Source: Actinomycetes bacterium (lineage in GTDB: Bacteria; Actinomycetota; Actinomycetes; Propionibacteriales; Nocardioidaceae). Taken from it: 13,846 bases of DNA. The DNA lies in NCBI GenBank assembly GCA_029779385.1, contig JAKPAQ010000645.1:1-13846 (forward strand), written 5' to 3'. Below, piece after piece: positions 1 to 8,608 of the stretch. The position numbers and the translations under genes were made by a program. Numbering within the stretch: the first letter of the stretch is position 1; every line of letters begins with the position of its first letter. The notes below the pieces were generated by a model that worked only from the letters and a program-made list of their open reading frames with translations, ran no database searches and was not told the DNA's origin.

Positions 1-2
1 CA

Positions 3-1367
3 GTGACCGAATGGCTATTGCTGTTCACTTCTTTTCTGCTCATGCTGGCCTGCGGCGTCTTCGTCGCGGCCGAGTTCGCCTTTGTGACCGTCGATCGCGC
101 CACGGTGGATCGAGAGGCCGAAGCCGGCGACAAAGGAGCCCAAGGAACCCAAAAGGCGTTACTTAGCCTTTCGACTCAGTTAAGCGGCGCGCAGCTGGGC
201 ATCACGATCACGAACTTGGCAATCGGGTTCTTGGCCGAGCCAGCAATCGGGCGCCTCATGCACGGACCGTTGACCTCGCTAGGACTTGAAGGGGCCTCGC
301 TGAGTGCGGCTTCCTACGCGATCGCACTCGGTCTGAGCACGCTAGTGACGATGCTCGTCGGCGAACTCATCCCGAAGAACTTGGCACTGGCGCTGCCCTT
401 GCGGGTCGCGGCAATTACCCAACTGCCGCAACGTGCGTTCACCAAGTCGATGGCTTGGCCGATTCGGGGCCTGAACAACGTAGCCAATCGGACCTTGGAG
501 TGGATCGGTGTCGAGCCTCAGGAGGAGTTGCGTTCGGCCCGCACGCCATTGGAGTTGCGTTCGCTGGTGTTGCGTTCGGCCGAGGAGGGTGCGCTTGGCG
601 GTCAGACCGCCGAACTAGTGGCTCGCAGCATCGCCTTTGGCGATCGGACCGCCGCCGACGTGCGGACCCCGCGAGTCCGCGTTCATTTTCTGGATGAACG
701 CGACTGCGCGCTCGACGTAATCGAGGCAGCGCGACAAACCGGTCACTCCAAGTTCCCGGTCACCGGTAAGACTGCCGACGACATCGTCGGTGTCGTCCAT
801 GTGAAGCAGGCTGTGGCGGTAGAACCGGACCGGCGCCGTGCGGTGCGACTGGCCGAGATTGCCGAACCAGCCGCAACCGTGCCAGACACCCTAGAGCTTG
901 ACCCGCTACTGACGCTGTTGCGAGCCCAAGACAACCAGTTAGCGATTGTGGTCGACGAATATGGCGGAACAGACGGCATCGTGACCCTCGAAGACCTAAT
1001 CGAGGAGATCGTCGGTGACATCGCCGACGAACACGATCGGCTCACCGACCAGAGCCGCCACCGTCGTGATGGCACCTGGTCACTTTCGGGACTACTGCGC
1101 CCAGATGAGGTGCTGGAGAAGACCGGCATCGACCTGCCCGAGAGCGAAGATTACGAAACGATCGCCGGACTGATTCTGGAACGGCTTGGCCGGTTGGCCG
1201 AACGCGGTGATGTCGTAACACTGGAGTTGGCTCCGATCGTCGATGACGGGAACGAAGAGGCGCCAGCCACGATCGTGAAGTTGACGGTTGAACGCCTAGA
1301 AGGACGCCGGATTGATCGCGTTGCCGTGACCGTCGACGACTCCTCGGCGAAGGAGGCCGACAAATGA
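3..1367 (+). CDS. CNNM/CBS-domain membrane protein, CorC/HlyC family (full three-domain form)
   Basis: Membrane protein of the hemolysin C / CorC family, whose members are linked to Mg2+/Co2+ homeostasis; the transported ion cannot be read from sequence. The 454-residue product has an N-terminal CNNM (DUF21) membrane domain (about 1-200) with the family motifs AAEFA (22-26), AQLGITITNL (63-72) and GELIPKN (120-126). A pair of CBS domains follows (about 215-340), including FPVTG (251-255) and the signature VDEYGGTDGIVTLEDLIEEI (317-336). A C-terminal CorC/HlyC transporter-associated domain covers about 355-440. The start is GTG at position 3. Only two upstream bases are visible, so a more upstream start cannot be excluded, but a hydrophobic helix begins at residue 4 as expected for a true N-terminus. 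Its stop overlaps the next gene's ATG (ATGA at 1364-1367), so the two are co-transcribed. Confidence 0.93.
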   Translation: MTEWLLLFTSFLLMLACGVFVAAEFAFVTVDRATVDREAEAGDKGAQGTQKALLSLSTQLSGAQLGITITNLAIGFLAEPAIGRLMHGPLTSLGLEGASLSAASYAIALGLSTLVTMLVGELIPKNLALALPLRVAAITQLPQRAFTKSMAWPIRGLNNVANRTLEWIGVEPQEELRSARTPLELRSLVLRSAEEGALGGQTAELVARSIAFGDRTAADVRTPRVRVHFLDERDCALDVIEAARQTGHSKFPVTGKTADDIVGVVHVKQAVAVEPDRRRAVRLAEIAEPAATVPDTLELDPLLTLLRAQDNQLAIVVDEYGGTDGIVTLEDLIEEIVGDIADEHDRLTDQSRHRRDGTWSLSGLLRPDEVLEKTGIDLPESEDYETIAGLILERLGRLAERGDVVTLELAPIVDDGNEEAPATIVKLTVERLEGRRIDRVAVTVDDSSAKEADK

Positions 1368-2395
1368 GCGGCTGGCCAGCACTGGCGTTGACGGCGGTCC
1401 TGCTTGGGCTCAATGCGCTCTTCGTTGCCGCAGAATTCGCCTTACTTTCGGCTCGTCGAACCCAACTCGAACCGGCCGCGCAAGCGGGAAAACGCAGCGC
1501 CAAACTCGCGCTCAAGGCGATGGAGAATGTCGCCCTGGCGATGGCGGCGGCTCAACTCGGCATCACGATTTGCTCCCTGGGACTAGGCGCAATCAGTGAA
1601 CCGGCGATCGCACACCTGCTTGAACCAGTGTTCGAGTGGGCGGGGATTTCAGAAGCGCTGGTGCATCCGATCTCATTTGCGATCGCATTGTCATTCGTCG
1701 TCTTCTTGCACGTCGTCTACGGCGAAATGGTGCCAAAGAACATTGCGTTGGCCGCGCCGGACAAAGCGGCGCTTATTCTCGGTCCGTTCATGCTGGCGGT
1801 GATCGCGGTCCTCAAACCCCTGGTGGTTTCCCTAAACGCGATCGCCAACCTCGCTGTGAGGATTTTTGGCATCGAACCCAAAGACGAAGTCGCATCGACC
1901 TTCACTCATAACGAGGTCGCCGGTCTGGTCGAGGAGTCTCGCCGCGAGGGCCTGCTTGACGACCACGAATACGACCTAGTTACCGGTGCGCTTGATTTCT
2001 ACGGTGGAACCGTCGCCAAGGTGTTGCTGCCAACGGCGGGCCTGGTGACGTTGAACCAAGGGGCGACCCCAGTAGATGTCGAAGAGGCCTGCGCCCGGAC
2101 CGGGTTCTCCCGGTTCCCCGTCACCGGTGACGACGGCGAGTTCATCGGCTACCTGCACATCAAAGACGTCCTCGAAACTGACGAAGACAGTCGAATCCAG
2201 CCAATCGCAGACAAATGGCTGCGCCCGCTTAGTGCGATTAGCGAGTCCAGCGGCCTGTATGACGCCCTGCGAACGATGCAGGCCAAGGGATCTCATATGG
2301 CTCGGGTCGCCGACGACGCCGGCGCGATCCTCGGGGTGGTCATGTTGGAGGACGTACTTGAGGAACTGGTCGGCGAAATCCGCGAATCGGCCTGA
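1364..2395 (+). CDS. CNNM/CBS-domain membrane protein, short form lacking CorC domain
   Basis: Second, paralogous CNNM/CBS protein, 343 residues. The membrane domain (about 1-180) carries AAEFALLSARR (22-32), AQLGITICSLGLG (63-75) and GEMVPKNIAL (120-129). The CBS pair (about 210-340) contains FPVTG (251-255) and ends in VMLEDVLEELVGEI (326-339). The motif positions match those of the upstream paralogue almost residue for residue, so the pair arose by tandem duplication. Unlike that gene, this one stops directly after the second CBS domain and has no CorC/HlyC domain. Its CBS signature also lacks the DEYGG segment. The ribosome binding site AGGAGG (1351-1356) lies 7 nt before the ATG inside the upstream gene, and the ATGA overlap indicates translational coupling. 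The two products may form a hetero-oligomer (inference). Ion specificity is unknown. Confidence 0.93.
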   Translation: MSGWPALALTAVLLGLNALFVAAEFALLSARRTQLEPAAQAGKRSAKLALKAMENVALAMAAAQLGITICSLGLGAISEPAIAHLLEPVFEWAGISEALVHPISFAIALSFVVFLHVVYGEMVPKNIALAAPDKAALILGPFMLAVIAVLKPLVVSLNAIANLAVRIFGIEPKDEVASTFTHNEVAGLVEESRREGLLDDHEYDLVTGALDFYGGTVAKVLLPTAGLVTLNQGATPVDVEEACARTGFSRFPVTGDDGEFIGYLHIKDVLETDEDSRIQPIADKWLRPLSAISESSGLYDALRTMQAKGSHMARVADDAGAILGVVMLEDVLEELVGEIRESA

Positions 2396-2415
2396 ACGGT
2401 GACACGGTAAGGACC

Positions 2416-2443
2416 CAGCGCGCTGCGCCATTAGGATTGGGCC
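2416..2443 (+). promoter_or_regulatory. Leaderless promoter of guaA
   Basis: TAGGAT at 2432-2437 fits the actinobacterial -10 consensus TANNNT and ends 6 nt before the guaA GTG (2444). No purine-rich ribosome binding site lies in between, so transcription probably starts at or next to the start codon. No convincing -35 is seen. A 10-bp perfect palindrome, CAGCGCGCTG (2416-2425), sits just upstream of the -10 and could be an operator or chance. Confidence 0.55.
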
Positions 2444-4030
2444 GTGGCCGCACAAACTCCAGAAGTTCTTGCCGAAACTCAGCACGACACCGTCTTGGTG
2501 GTCGATTTCGGTGCCCAGTACGCCCAATTGATTGCCCGTCGCGTCCGAGAGGCCCGGGTTTACTCCGAGATCGTGCCGCACACGATGTCGGTCGAGGAGA
2601 TGCTCGCCAAGAAGCCGGCCGCAATCGTCCTATCCGGTGGGCCTGCATCGGTCTATGAGCCCGGTGCGCCACAGTTGGACGCGACCCTCGTCGAGTCTGG
2701 TGTGCCGGTATTTGGGATTTGCTATGGGTTCATGGCGATGGCGAAGGCACTTGGCGGAGAAGTTGCTCAGACCGGGCAGCGTGAATACGGCCGAACCGCG
2801 GTATCTGTCCTCGAACCCGGAACCCTGCTCGCTGGTTTGCCCGAGACGCTAACTAGTTGGATGTCTCACGGTGACGAAGTTGTCAAACAGCCGACCGGTT
2901 TCACCCTGAGTGCTCGCAGTCCACGCGCGACCGTGGCCGCCTTCGAGAACGTAGAGCGCCGGTTGGCGGGCGTCCAGTGGCACCCAGAGGTGCTGCACTC
3001 TGAGCACGGCCAGCAGATCCTCGAAAAGTTCCTGTTCGAGATCGCCGGTTGTTCCCCATCGTGGACCAGCGCGAACATCGTCGAGGAGCAGATTGCCCTC
3101 ATCCGCGAGCAGGTCGGCAACGCCCGAGTCATCTCAGCGCTTTCGGGCGGTGTTGACTCGGCCGTCTCGACGGCATTGGTCCAGCGTGCCATCGGCGACC
3201 AGTTGACTGCGGTTTTCGTCGACCACGGGCTACTTCGCCAAGGCGAGGCCGAGCAAGTCGAACGCGACTATGTCGAAGCCACCAGCGTCAACCTGAAGGT
3301 GGTTGACGCGAGCGCTACCTTCTTGGGCCACCTCACCGGCGTGACGGATCCAGAGACCAAGCGCAAGATCATTGGCCGCGAGTTCATCCGCACTTTTGAG
3401 GCCGCCGAACGCGAGATCATGGCGACCCCGGGTGAGCCGGTGAAGTTCCTCGTTCAGGGCACGCTTTACCCCGACGTGGTCGAGTCCGGTGGGGGAGAAG
3501 GCGCCGCCAACATCAAGAGTCACCACAACGTCGGCGGGCTGCCAGAGGACCTCGAATTCAGCTTGATCGAGCCGTTGCGGACCCTGTTCAAGGACGAGGT
3601 GCGTGAAGTCGGCCGCCAACTGGGCATCCCCGAGGCGATCGTCGGCCGCCATCCTTTCCCCGGCCCTGGTCTGGCGATTCGGATCGTCGGCGAAGTCACC
3701 CCAGAGCGAATCGAACTGCTGCAGCAAGCCGACGCGATCGTCCGCGAAGAGACCACCGCAGCCGGCCTAGACCAAGAGATTTGGCAGTTCCCGGTCGTGC
3801 TGCTGGCAGACGTGCGCTCGGTTGGGGTTCAGGGCGACGGTCGCACCTACGGTCACCCGATCGTGTTGCGACCAGTGTCCAGCGAGGACGCCATGACCGC
3901 GGACTGGAGTCGCCTGCCGTACGAACTGCTCGAAAAGATCTCCACCAGGATCACCAACGAGGTCAGCGAAGTGAATCGGGTGGTGCTCGATATCACCAGC
4001 AAGCCGCCCGGAACCATCGAGTGGGAGTGA
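2444..4030 (+). CDS. guaA: GMP synthase (glutamine-hydrolysing)
   Basis: Converts XMP, ATP and glutamine to GMP in the cytoplasm, the last step of guanine nucleotide synthesis. The 528-residue length is normal for a single-chain bacterial GuaA. The N-terminal class I glutamine amidotransferase domain (about 15-205) shows DFGAQY (21-26), SGGPASV (64-70), the nucleophile Cys93 in GICYGF, and the His180/Glu182 pair in WHPE. The ATP pyrophosphatase domain follows, with the P-loop SGGVDS (234-239) and VDHGLLR (259-265). The C-terminal dimerisation/XMP-binding part ends in KPPGTIEWE. Methionine follows GICYGF where many class I amidotransferases carry glutamine. The GTG start is supported by the -10 hexamer 6 nt upstream and by the absence of a ribosome binding site. 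It is separated by 48 nt from the CBS gene and appears to have its own promoter. Confidence 0.98.
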   Translation: MAAQTPEVLAETQHDTVLVVDFGAQYAQLIARRVREARVYSEIVPHTMSVEEMLAKKPAAIVLSGGPASVYEPGAPQLDATLVESGVPVFGICYGFMAMAKALGGEVAQTGQREYGRTAVSVLEPGTLLAGLPETLTSWMSHGDEVVKQPTGFTLSARSPRATVAAFENVERRLAGVQWHPEVLHSEHGQQILEKFLFEIAGCSPSWTSANIVEEQIALIREQVGNARVISALSGGVDSAVSTALVQRAIGDQLTAVFVDHGLLRQGEAEQVERDYVEATSVNLKVVDASATFLGHLTGVTDPETKRKIIGREFIRTFEAAEREIMATPGEPVKFLVQGTLYPDVVESGGGEGAANIKSHHNVGGLPEDLEFSLIEPLRTLFKDEVREVGRQLGIPEAIVGRHPFPGPGLAIRIVGEVTPERIELLQQADAIVREETTAAGLDQEIWQFPVVLLADVRSVGVQGDGRTYGHPIVLRPVSSEDAMTADWSRLPYELLEKISTRITNEVSEVNRVVLDITSKPPGTIEWE

Positions 4031-4036
4031 ACCCAG

Positions 4037-4067
4037 GCCACGACTGGGCCGAAAACGGCTTCGTGGC
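4037..4067 (+). other. Bulged hairpin after guaA
   Basis: GCCACGA (4037-4043) pairs with TCGTGGC (4061-4067). Inside it GGCCG (4047-4051) pairs with CGGCT (4056-4060) around an AAAA loop, with one G-T wobble and a 3-nt bulge on the left arm. That makes about 12 base pairs in all. It is followed by GT-rich sequence, not a U run, so it is a poor intrinsic terminator. It may stabilise the guaA 3' end or slow polymerase ahead of the next gene's promoter. Confidence 0.45.
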
Positions 4068-4074
4068 GGTTGGT

Positions 4075-4086
4075 TAGGCTGTTGGA
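4075..4086 (+). promoter_or_regulatory. Leaderless promoter of the four-cysteine protein gene
   Basis: TAGGCT (4075-4080) fits TANNNT and ends 6 nt before the GTG at 4087, the same geometry as at guaA. No ribosome binding site is present at useful spacing. No -35 element is recognisable. Confidence 0.5.
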
Positions 4087-4707
4087 GTGAACGTTCGAGT
4101 CGTCAGGTGGACCGTGCTGTCGGTGGCAGTGGTGGCTCTAGTGGGCGTTGTCATCGCTTTCGTGCTCTCTAGCCAAAACAATGATCGGGCAGTTGACGCA
4201 GTTCAGCCCGCGACCGTTGCGACCACTACCGGTCCGACCGAGTCGGCGACCCCGAGCCCCACCCCAAGTGCGACCCCGTCGCCTGCGTGCGCCGACGACA
4301 CGACTCAACTGAGTCTGGAAAATGGCAGCCCGAGGAGTTTGCTTCCCGATTGCGGACAGAAGCCGGTTACTCAAGCCGAACAGGCAAAAAAGGGGCTAGG
4401 TCTGGCCTGCGGCGGCGACTACCCGGTGATCCTCTACAAGTCGACTACCAGCGGAGCCAAGACCGCAATCTGTAGTCGAGACGTCATTGGCGACCGGGTT
4501 CGGATGGTGGTCAAACTCAACGGTGAAGACCCCCTCGACCTAGCCACTGAATACAAGTGGCGCCTTGATGCCTACGTTGCGCAAAAGGGCGGGACTCGCT
4601 TCGTGTTGCATGCGGTGGACGGAACTCTAGAGATCACCCGGAACGGTTCGACAACTTCTCAGGAGTCCAAAGACTGGATCTCGCTCGATAATGAGCCAGA
4701 TGACTGA
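4087..4707 (+). CDS. Membrane-anchored extracytoplasmic protein with four cysteines, unknown function
   Basis: I do not recognise the family. The 206-residue product begins with a short basic stretch and one hydrophobic helix (about 8-27), which is either an uncleaved anchor or a signal peptide. No lipobox cysteine follows the helix. A Thr/Ser/Pro-rich linker (about 42-67) typical of wall-spanning actinobacterial proteins follows. The remaining folded part (about 68-205) contains Cys68, Cys89, Cys108 and Cys129, enough for two disulfides. Its C-terminal half is rich in alternating hydrophobic residues, suggesting beta structure. The protein therefore probably acts outside the membrane. The GTG start is chosen because it begins the basic-hydrophobic N-terminus and has a -10 hexamer 6 nt upstream. 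It lies alone between guaA and mdh, and neither neighbour suggests a role. Confidence 0.85.
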   Translation: MNVRVVRWTVLSVAVVALVGVVIAFVLSSQNNDRAVDAVQPATVATTTGPTESATPSPTPSATPSPACADDTTQLSLENGSPRSLLPDCGQKPVTQAEQAKKGLGLACGGDYPVILYKSTTSGAKTAICSRDVIGDRVRMVVKLNGEDPLDLATEYKWRLDAYVAQKGGTRFVLHAVDGTLEITRNGSTTSQESKDWISLDNEPDD

Positions 4708-4716
4708 CCGCGGTGA

Positions 4717-4768
4717 TTGGCCGCGGACCCTACTGCGCTAGTTTGAAACTGAAACCCCGAACAAGGAG
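4717..4768 (+). promoter_or_regulatory. Candidate mdh promoter and ribosome binding site
   Basis: TTGGCC (4717-4722) and TAGTTT (4739-4744) are separated by 16 nt and could be the -35 and -10 elements, placing a start near 4751. AAGGAG (4763-4768) lies 9 nt before the mdh GTG and is a clear ribosome binding site. Two copies of the palindrome CCGCGG (4708-4713 and 4721-4726, 7 nt apart) flank or overlap the -35 and might bind a regulator or form a small hairpin. Confidence 0.4.
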
Positions 4769-4777
4769 CACATCGAC

Positions 4778-5767
4778 GTGAGCACCACCCCCGTCAAAGT
4801 TGCCGTGACCGGCGCCGCCGGCCAAATCGGCTACAGCCTGCTGTTTCGTCTGGCCAGCGGTTCGCTGCTCGGCCCCGACACCCCGATCCAGTTGCGACTG
4901 CTTGAAATCACCCCGGCGCTGAAGGCGCTCGAGGGAGTTGTCATGGAGTTGGACGACTGCGCGTTCCCGACTCTCGATTCGGTCGAGATCGGCGACGACC
5001 CGAACCACATTTTCGAAGGCGTGAACCTCGCGCTGCTCGTCGGTGCGCGCCCGCGTACCAAGGGCATGGAGCGCGGTGACCTCCTTGAGGCCAACGGCGC
5101 GATCTTCACCGCTCAGGGCAAGGCGCTCAACGCGGTTGCCGCCGACGATGTTCGCATCGGTGTGACCGGCAACCCGGCCAACACCAACGCGCTGATCGCA
5201 TCGAAGAACGCCCCGGACATTCCCGTGGAGCGGTTCAGCGCGCTGACTCGCCTGGACCACAACCGGGCGATCAGCCAGTTGGCTGCCAAGACCGGCGCCA
5301 AGGTCGCGGACATCACCAAGATGACGATCTGGGGCAACCACTCGGCCACCCAGTACCCGGACATCTTCAACGCTCAGATCGCTGGTCGTAACGCGGCTGA
5401 GGTCGTGGGCGACCAGGCTTGGATCGAGTCCGACTTCATTCCGACCGTTGCCAAGCGTGGCGCGGCCATCATCGAAGCCCGGGGCGCGTCCTCGGCCGCT
5501 TCGGCTGCTTCGGCGACCATCGACGCGGCTCGCGACTGGCTGACCGGTTCGGCCGAAGGCGACTGGGTGTCGATGGCTGTTGCATCCGATGGCTCCTACG
5601 GCGTGCCCGAAGGCATCATCAGCTCCTTCCCCGTCACCACCAAGAACGGCGACTGGGAAATCGTTCAGGGCCTCGAAGTCGACGAGTTCAGCCGGACCCG
5701 GATCGACGCGAGCGTTGCCGAACTGATCGAAGAGCGTGACGCCGTCACCGAACTCGGGCTGATCTGA
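4778..5767 (+). CDS. mdh: Malate dehydrogenase (NAD-dependent)
   Basis: Oxidises malate to oxaloacetate with NAD in the TCA cycle; cytoplasmic. The 329-residue length and motifs fit the cytosolic-type (group 2) malate dehydrogenases common in Actinobacteria. The Rossmann glycine motif is [10 protein letters not shown] (11-20). Glu43 in LLEI lies at the end of the second strand, as expected for NAD preference. The substrate-binding mobile loop is [12 protein letters not shown] (90-101), with Arg93 and Arg99. GNPANTNA covers 131-138. The catalytic dyad is Asp160 (in LDHNRA, with Arg163) and His188 (in [10 protein letters not shown]). The GTG start has AAGGAG 9 nt upstream. The gene is monocistronic by appearance, with a candidate promoter upstream and a strong terminator 28 nt after the stop. 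Confidence 0.98.
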   Translation: MSTTPVKVAVTGAAGQIGYSLLFRLASGSLLGPDTPIQLRLLEITPALKALEGVVMELDDCAFPTLDSVEIGDDPNHIFEGVNLALLVGARPRTKGMERGDLLEANGAIFTAQGKALNAVAADDVRIGVTGNPANTNALIASKNAPDIPVERFSALTRLDHNRAISQLAAKTGAKVADITKMTIWGNHSATQYPDIFNAQIAGRNAAEVVGDQAWIESDFIPTVAKRGAAIIEARGASSAASAASATIDAARDWLTGSAEGDWVSMAVASDGSYGVPEGIISSFPVTTKNGDWEIVQGLEVDEFSRTRIDASVAELIEERDAVTELGLI

Positions 5768-5795
5768 GTTTTATTCGAGCAGCGTCTTAACTGCG

Positions 5796-5836
5796 ACAGG
5801 GCCGACCGGGAAACCGGTTGGCCCTGTTTCGTTTTT
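5796..5836 (+). terminator. Intrinsic terminator of mdh
   Basis: A 14-bp stem (5796-5809 with 5814-5827) contains one G-T wobble, closes with a GAAA tetraloop (5810-5813), and is followed by TTCGTTTTT (5828-5836). It starts 28 nt after the mdh stop. The opposite strand lacks a T run beyond the stem, so it mainly serves the plus strand. Confidence 0.9.
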
Positions 5837-5881
5837 CCTGACTCTGCGGCCGCCTTAGCGCGAACCTAATTGCTAAAGCTT

Positions 5882-6148
5882 CTAGCCCGGAACGATAAAG
5901 GACAGCACTACCAGCGAGACGCCGAGGAACCCCATCCAGGCAATGTCGAACACCTTGCCGCGCACGCGGAGCATGCCGGTGTGGTCGAGCGGGACGAATG
6001 CGCGGGCGATCGCCGCTGCGATGAACGAAGCACCAATAACGAAGATTCCGGTTCGCCACCAGCCCAAATAGATCACAACGAGGGCAGCGGCCACCACGAT
6101 CAGGTGCAGCAGATAGATCCGCGAGCCGTAGCTGCGGGGCAAGTTCAC
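5882..6148 (-). CDS. DUF3017-type small membrane protein
   Basis: An 88-residue membrane protein with three predicted helices (about 12-29, 34-50 and 68-86) and a short basic loop between helices two and three (RVRGK, 61-65). The pattern, including a GWWRTG turn after the first helix and FDIAWMG before the last, resembles the actinobacterial DUF3017 family, which is commonly encoded beside folD. No function is established. The start is GTG at 6148, which overlaps the folD stop as GTGA (6148-6145), with GAGGAA just upstream as ribosome binding site. It is therefore translationally coupled to folD. It is the last gene of the minus-strand cluster. A longer reading frame running back into folD exists but is only the alternate frame of folD. 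Confidence 0.85.
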   Translation of the reverse strand: MNLPRSYGSRIYLLHLIVVAAALVVIYLGWWRTGIFVIGASFIAAAIARAFVPLDHTGMLRVRGKVFDIAWMGFLGVSLVVLSFIVPG

Positions 6149-7008
6149 TGTGATTCCTCGGCCGCCAACTCGCAGAAATCCACGACGTTGCTCAGCAGCA
6201 TGGCCCGGGTCATTGGGCCGACTCCGCCGGGGTTTGGCGTCACCCAGCCGGCCACGTCGACCACGTCGGGAGCCAACTCGCCAACGATCTTTCCGTCGGC
6301 ATCTCGGCTTACGCCCACGTCCAACCGCGCGGCGCCGGGCTTGACCATGTCGGCGGTGATGATGCCAGGCACGCCGGCTGCGGCGATCACGATGTCGGCT
6401 CGTCTGACCTCGGCGGCCAAATCCTTCGTGCCGGTGTGGCAAAGAGTGACCGTCGCGTTCTCGCTGCGGCGAGTCAGCAGCAGGCCCATCGGCCGACCAA
6501 CGGTGATCCCGCGGCCAACTACCACTACATGCTGTCCGGCGATCTCGACGTTGTGCCGGCGCAGCAGCTCGATGATGCCGCGCGGCGTGCACGGCAGCGG
6601 TGCGGCCTTGCCGAGCACCAGCCAGCCCAGATTCGTCGGGTGGAGTCCGTCGGCGTCCTTGGCCGGGTCGATCCGGCCGATCACGGCGTTCTCATCGATT
6701 CCAGCAGGCAGGGGAAGCTGCACGATATAGAGCGTGCAAGCCGGGTCTGCGTTCAACTGGTCGACCGCAGCTTCAACTTCTGCTTGGGTTGCGTCTGCGG
6801 GCAGATCGATCCGAATCGACTCGATGCCGATCTCGGCGCAGTCCTTATGTTTGGCGCCGACATACCACTTACTGGCGGGGTCGTCACCAACAAGGATCGT
6901 GCCCAACCCGGGCATGATTCCGCGTTCACGCAGGGCCGAAACCCGTTCGCGAAGTTCGATCTTAATCTCGGCAGCGACGGCCTTGCCGTCAAGACTCTGG
7001 GCAGTCAC
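6145..7008 (-). CDS. folD: Methylenetetrahydrofolate dehydrogenase / methenyltetrahydrofolate cyclohydrolase
   Basis: Bifunctional cytoplasmic enzyme that interconverts 5,10-methylene-THF and 10-formyl-THF, the formyl donor used by PurN and PurH encoded just upstream. The 287-residue length is typical. Visible motifs are the YxxxK catalytic pair Tyr49/Lys53 in [15 protein letters not shown] (96-101) with Gln97, and [10 protein letters not shown] (117-126). CTPRGI (140-145) precedes the NADP-binding segment [11 protein letters not shown] (163-173). The C-terminal folate-site signature is [14 protein letters not shown] (257-270). The start is GTG (7008). No clear ribosome binding site or -10 hexamer is seen in the 43 nt after purH, so expression is probably by read-through from purN-purH. 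The stop overlaps the DUF3017 gene start by 4 nt. Confidence 0.97.
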   Translation of the reverse strand: MTAQSLDGKAVAAEIKIELRERVSALRERGIMPGLGTILVGDDPASKWYVGAKHKDCAEIGIESIRIDLPADATQAEVEAAVDQLNADPACTLYIVQLPLPAGIDENAVIGRIDPAKDADGLHPTNLGWLVLGKAAPLPCTPRGIIELLRRHNVEIAGQHVVVVGRGITVGRPMGLLLTRRSENATVTLCHTGTKDLAAEVRRADIVIAAAGVPGIITADMVKPGAARLDVGVSRDADGKIVGELAPDVVDVAGWVTPNPGGVGPMTRAMLLSNVVDFCELAAEESQ

Positions 7009-7051
7009 AGGGTTGAGTCTTTCACGAACGAACTACGGTCAGCCGATTGGC

Positions 7052-8608
7052 TCAGTGGAAGAAGTGCCGGGTGCCGGTGACGTACATCGTCACGCCGGCT
7101 GCCTGAGCGGCCAAGACAGTCTCTTCGTCACGAACTGAACCGCCTGGCTGAACGATCGCGCGGACGCCGCCGTCTATCAGGATCTGTGGTCCGTCAGCGA
7201 ACGGGAAGAAGGCATCCGAGGCCGCGACCGCACCGCTGGCCCGTTCGGTACCGGCGCGTTCGAGCGCGAGGCGGCACGAATCGACTCGGTTCACTTGGCC
7301 CATGCCGACGCCGACCGAGGCGCCGTCCTTAGCCAGCAGAATCGCGTTCGACTTGACTGCACGGACTGCCTGCCACGCAAAGACCAGATCTGAGAAGGTG
7401 TCGTCGTCTGCCGGTTCGCCGGCAACCAGAGTCCAGGTCGTCGGGTCATCACCGGCGGCGTCAACTTGGTCGGCTTGCTGCAGCAGGATACCGCCGCTGA
7501 CCGGCCGCATTTCGGCGGAGCTGCCCGCCGTCGGGGCGGGGCACTGCAGAATCCGGATGTTCTTCTTCGCCTGCAGTACTTCAACGGCGCCATCTTCATA
7601 TCCGGGCGCCACGATGACCTCGGTGAAAACTTCGGCAACCTGCTTGGCCATCTCGACCGAAACTGGCCGGTTGGCCGCAATGACGCCACCGAAAGCCGAG
7701 ACCGGATCGCAGGCGTGTGCCCGTGCGTGCGCCTGCGCGATGTCGGTGCCGATCGCGATGCCACACGGATTCGCGTGCTTGATGATCGCCACGGCAGGTT
7801 CGGCGTGGGTGAACGCTGCGCGCCGAGCCGCATCGGTATCGACGTAGTTGTTGTACGACATTTCCTTGCCGTGCAACTGGGTCGCCCCAGCAAGTCCGCC
7901 CGAGCCGTCGGTGTAAAGCGCGGCCTGCTGGTGCGGGTTCTCGCCGTAGCGCAGCACCGCCGAGCGCTCCCAGGTAGCGCCAGCGAACGCCGGGAACGAC
8001 TCATCGTCGGCGGGTGCGTAAACCGAGGAGAACCAGGAGGCGACTGCGACGTCGTATGCCGCGGTGTGGGCGAACGCCTGCGCGGCGAGCAGTTTGCGCT
8101 GGGCCAGCGTGAACCCACCGCCAGCAACGGCTGCTGCGACCTCGCCGTAGGCATCGGGGGAGACCACGACCGCAACGCTCGGGTGGTTTTTGGCTGCCGC
8201 GCGCACCATCGACGGACCGCCGATGTCGATCTGCTCGACTACCTCGTCATTGGATGCGCCAGAAGCCACTGTTTCGCGGAAGGGGTACAGGTTCACGATC
8301 ACCAGGTCGAACGGTTCGACCTCCAACTCTTCTAACTGACGGCGGTGATCAGGCAGGCGCAAATCGGCCAAGATTCCGGCGTGAACGCGCGGGTGCAGGG
8401 TTTTTACTCGCCCGTCGAGGCATTCGGGAAAGCCCGTCAGTTCCTCAACAGCGGTAACCGGCACCCCGGCGGCCTGGATGGTTTTGGCGGTCGATCCGGT
8501 GGACACAATCGAAACGCCAGCAGCGTGCAGCGCTTGAGCCAGCTCTTCGAGGCCGGTCTTGTCGTAAACCGAGACTAGGGCGCGTTTGATTGGGCGCAGG
8601 TCGCTCAT
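7052..8608 (-). CDS. purH: Bifunctional AICAR formyltransferase / IMP cyclohydrolase
   Basis: Catalyses the last two steps of de novo IMP synthesis, using 10-formyl-THF. The 518-residue length is normal. The N-terminal IMP cyclohydrolase (MGS-like) domain (about 1-195) shows SVYDKTGL (13-20), STGST (36-40), [16 protein letters not shown] (65-80) and [14 protein letters not shown] (128-141). The AICAR transformylase domain (about 215-518) shows RYGENPHQ (220-227) and [10 protein letters not shown] (248-257). It also has the catalytic Lys277-His278 pair in IIKHANPCG, a DPVSAFGG motif, and the conserved C-terminal TGTRHFFH. The ATG start has AAAGGA (minus strand of 8615-8620) 6 nt upstream, located inside the purN 3' end. 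The ATGA overlap with purN shows coupling. Confidence 0.98.
   Translation of the reverse strand: MSDLRPIKRALVSVYDKTGLEELAQALHAAGVSIVSTGSTAKTIQAAGVPVTAVEELTGFPECLDGRVKTLHPRVHAGILADLRLPDHRRQLEELEVEPFDLVIVNLYPFRETVASGASNDEVVEQIDIGGPSMVRAAAKNHPSVAVVVSPDAYGEVAAAVAGGGFTLAQRKLLAAQAFAHTAAYDVAVASWFSSVYAPADDESFPAFAGATWERSAVLRYGENPHQQAALYTDGSGGLAGATQLHGKEMSYNNYVDTDAARRAAFTHAEPAVAIIKHANPCGIAIGTDIAQAHARAHACDPVSAFGGVIAANRPVSVEMAKQVAEVFTEVIVAPGYEDGAVEVLQAKKNIRILQCPAPTAGSSAEMRPVSGGILLQQADQVDAAGDDPTTWTLVAGEPADDDTFSDLVFAWQAVRAVKSNAILLAKDGASVGVGMGQVNRVDSCRLALERAGTERASGAVAASDAFFPFADGPQILIDGGVRAIVQPGGSVRDEETVLAAQAAGVTMYVTGTRHFFH

Noticed and set aside
1976..2581. Minus-strand open frame of 201 codons
   Set aside because: It overlaps the second CBS gene, the guaA promoter and the guaA start on the other strand, and has no family resemblance.
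5854..5878. Possible terminator for the minus-strand cluster (TTAGC / GCTAA arms)
   Set aside because: Only five base pairs and no T run on the minus strand. I cannot support a terminator there.
6149..6592. Long upstream extension of the DUF3017 gene
   Set aside because: The extension is the alternate frame of folD. GTG 6148, with a ribosome binding site and 4-nt overlap, gives a normal family length.
5870..6730. Plus-strand open frame of 286 codons
   Set aside because: It lies opposite folD and the DUF3017 gene, both with clear family motifs. Its composition (Ser/Pro/Thr/Arg-rich) is that of an antisense frame.
7466..8335. Plus-strand open frame of 289 codons
   Set aside because: It is antisense to purH, whose motifs span the entire interval. 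The translated product is Arg/Gly-rich with no recognisable domain.
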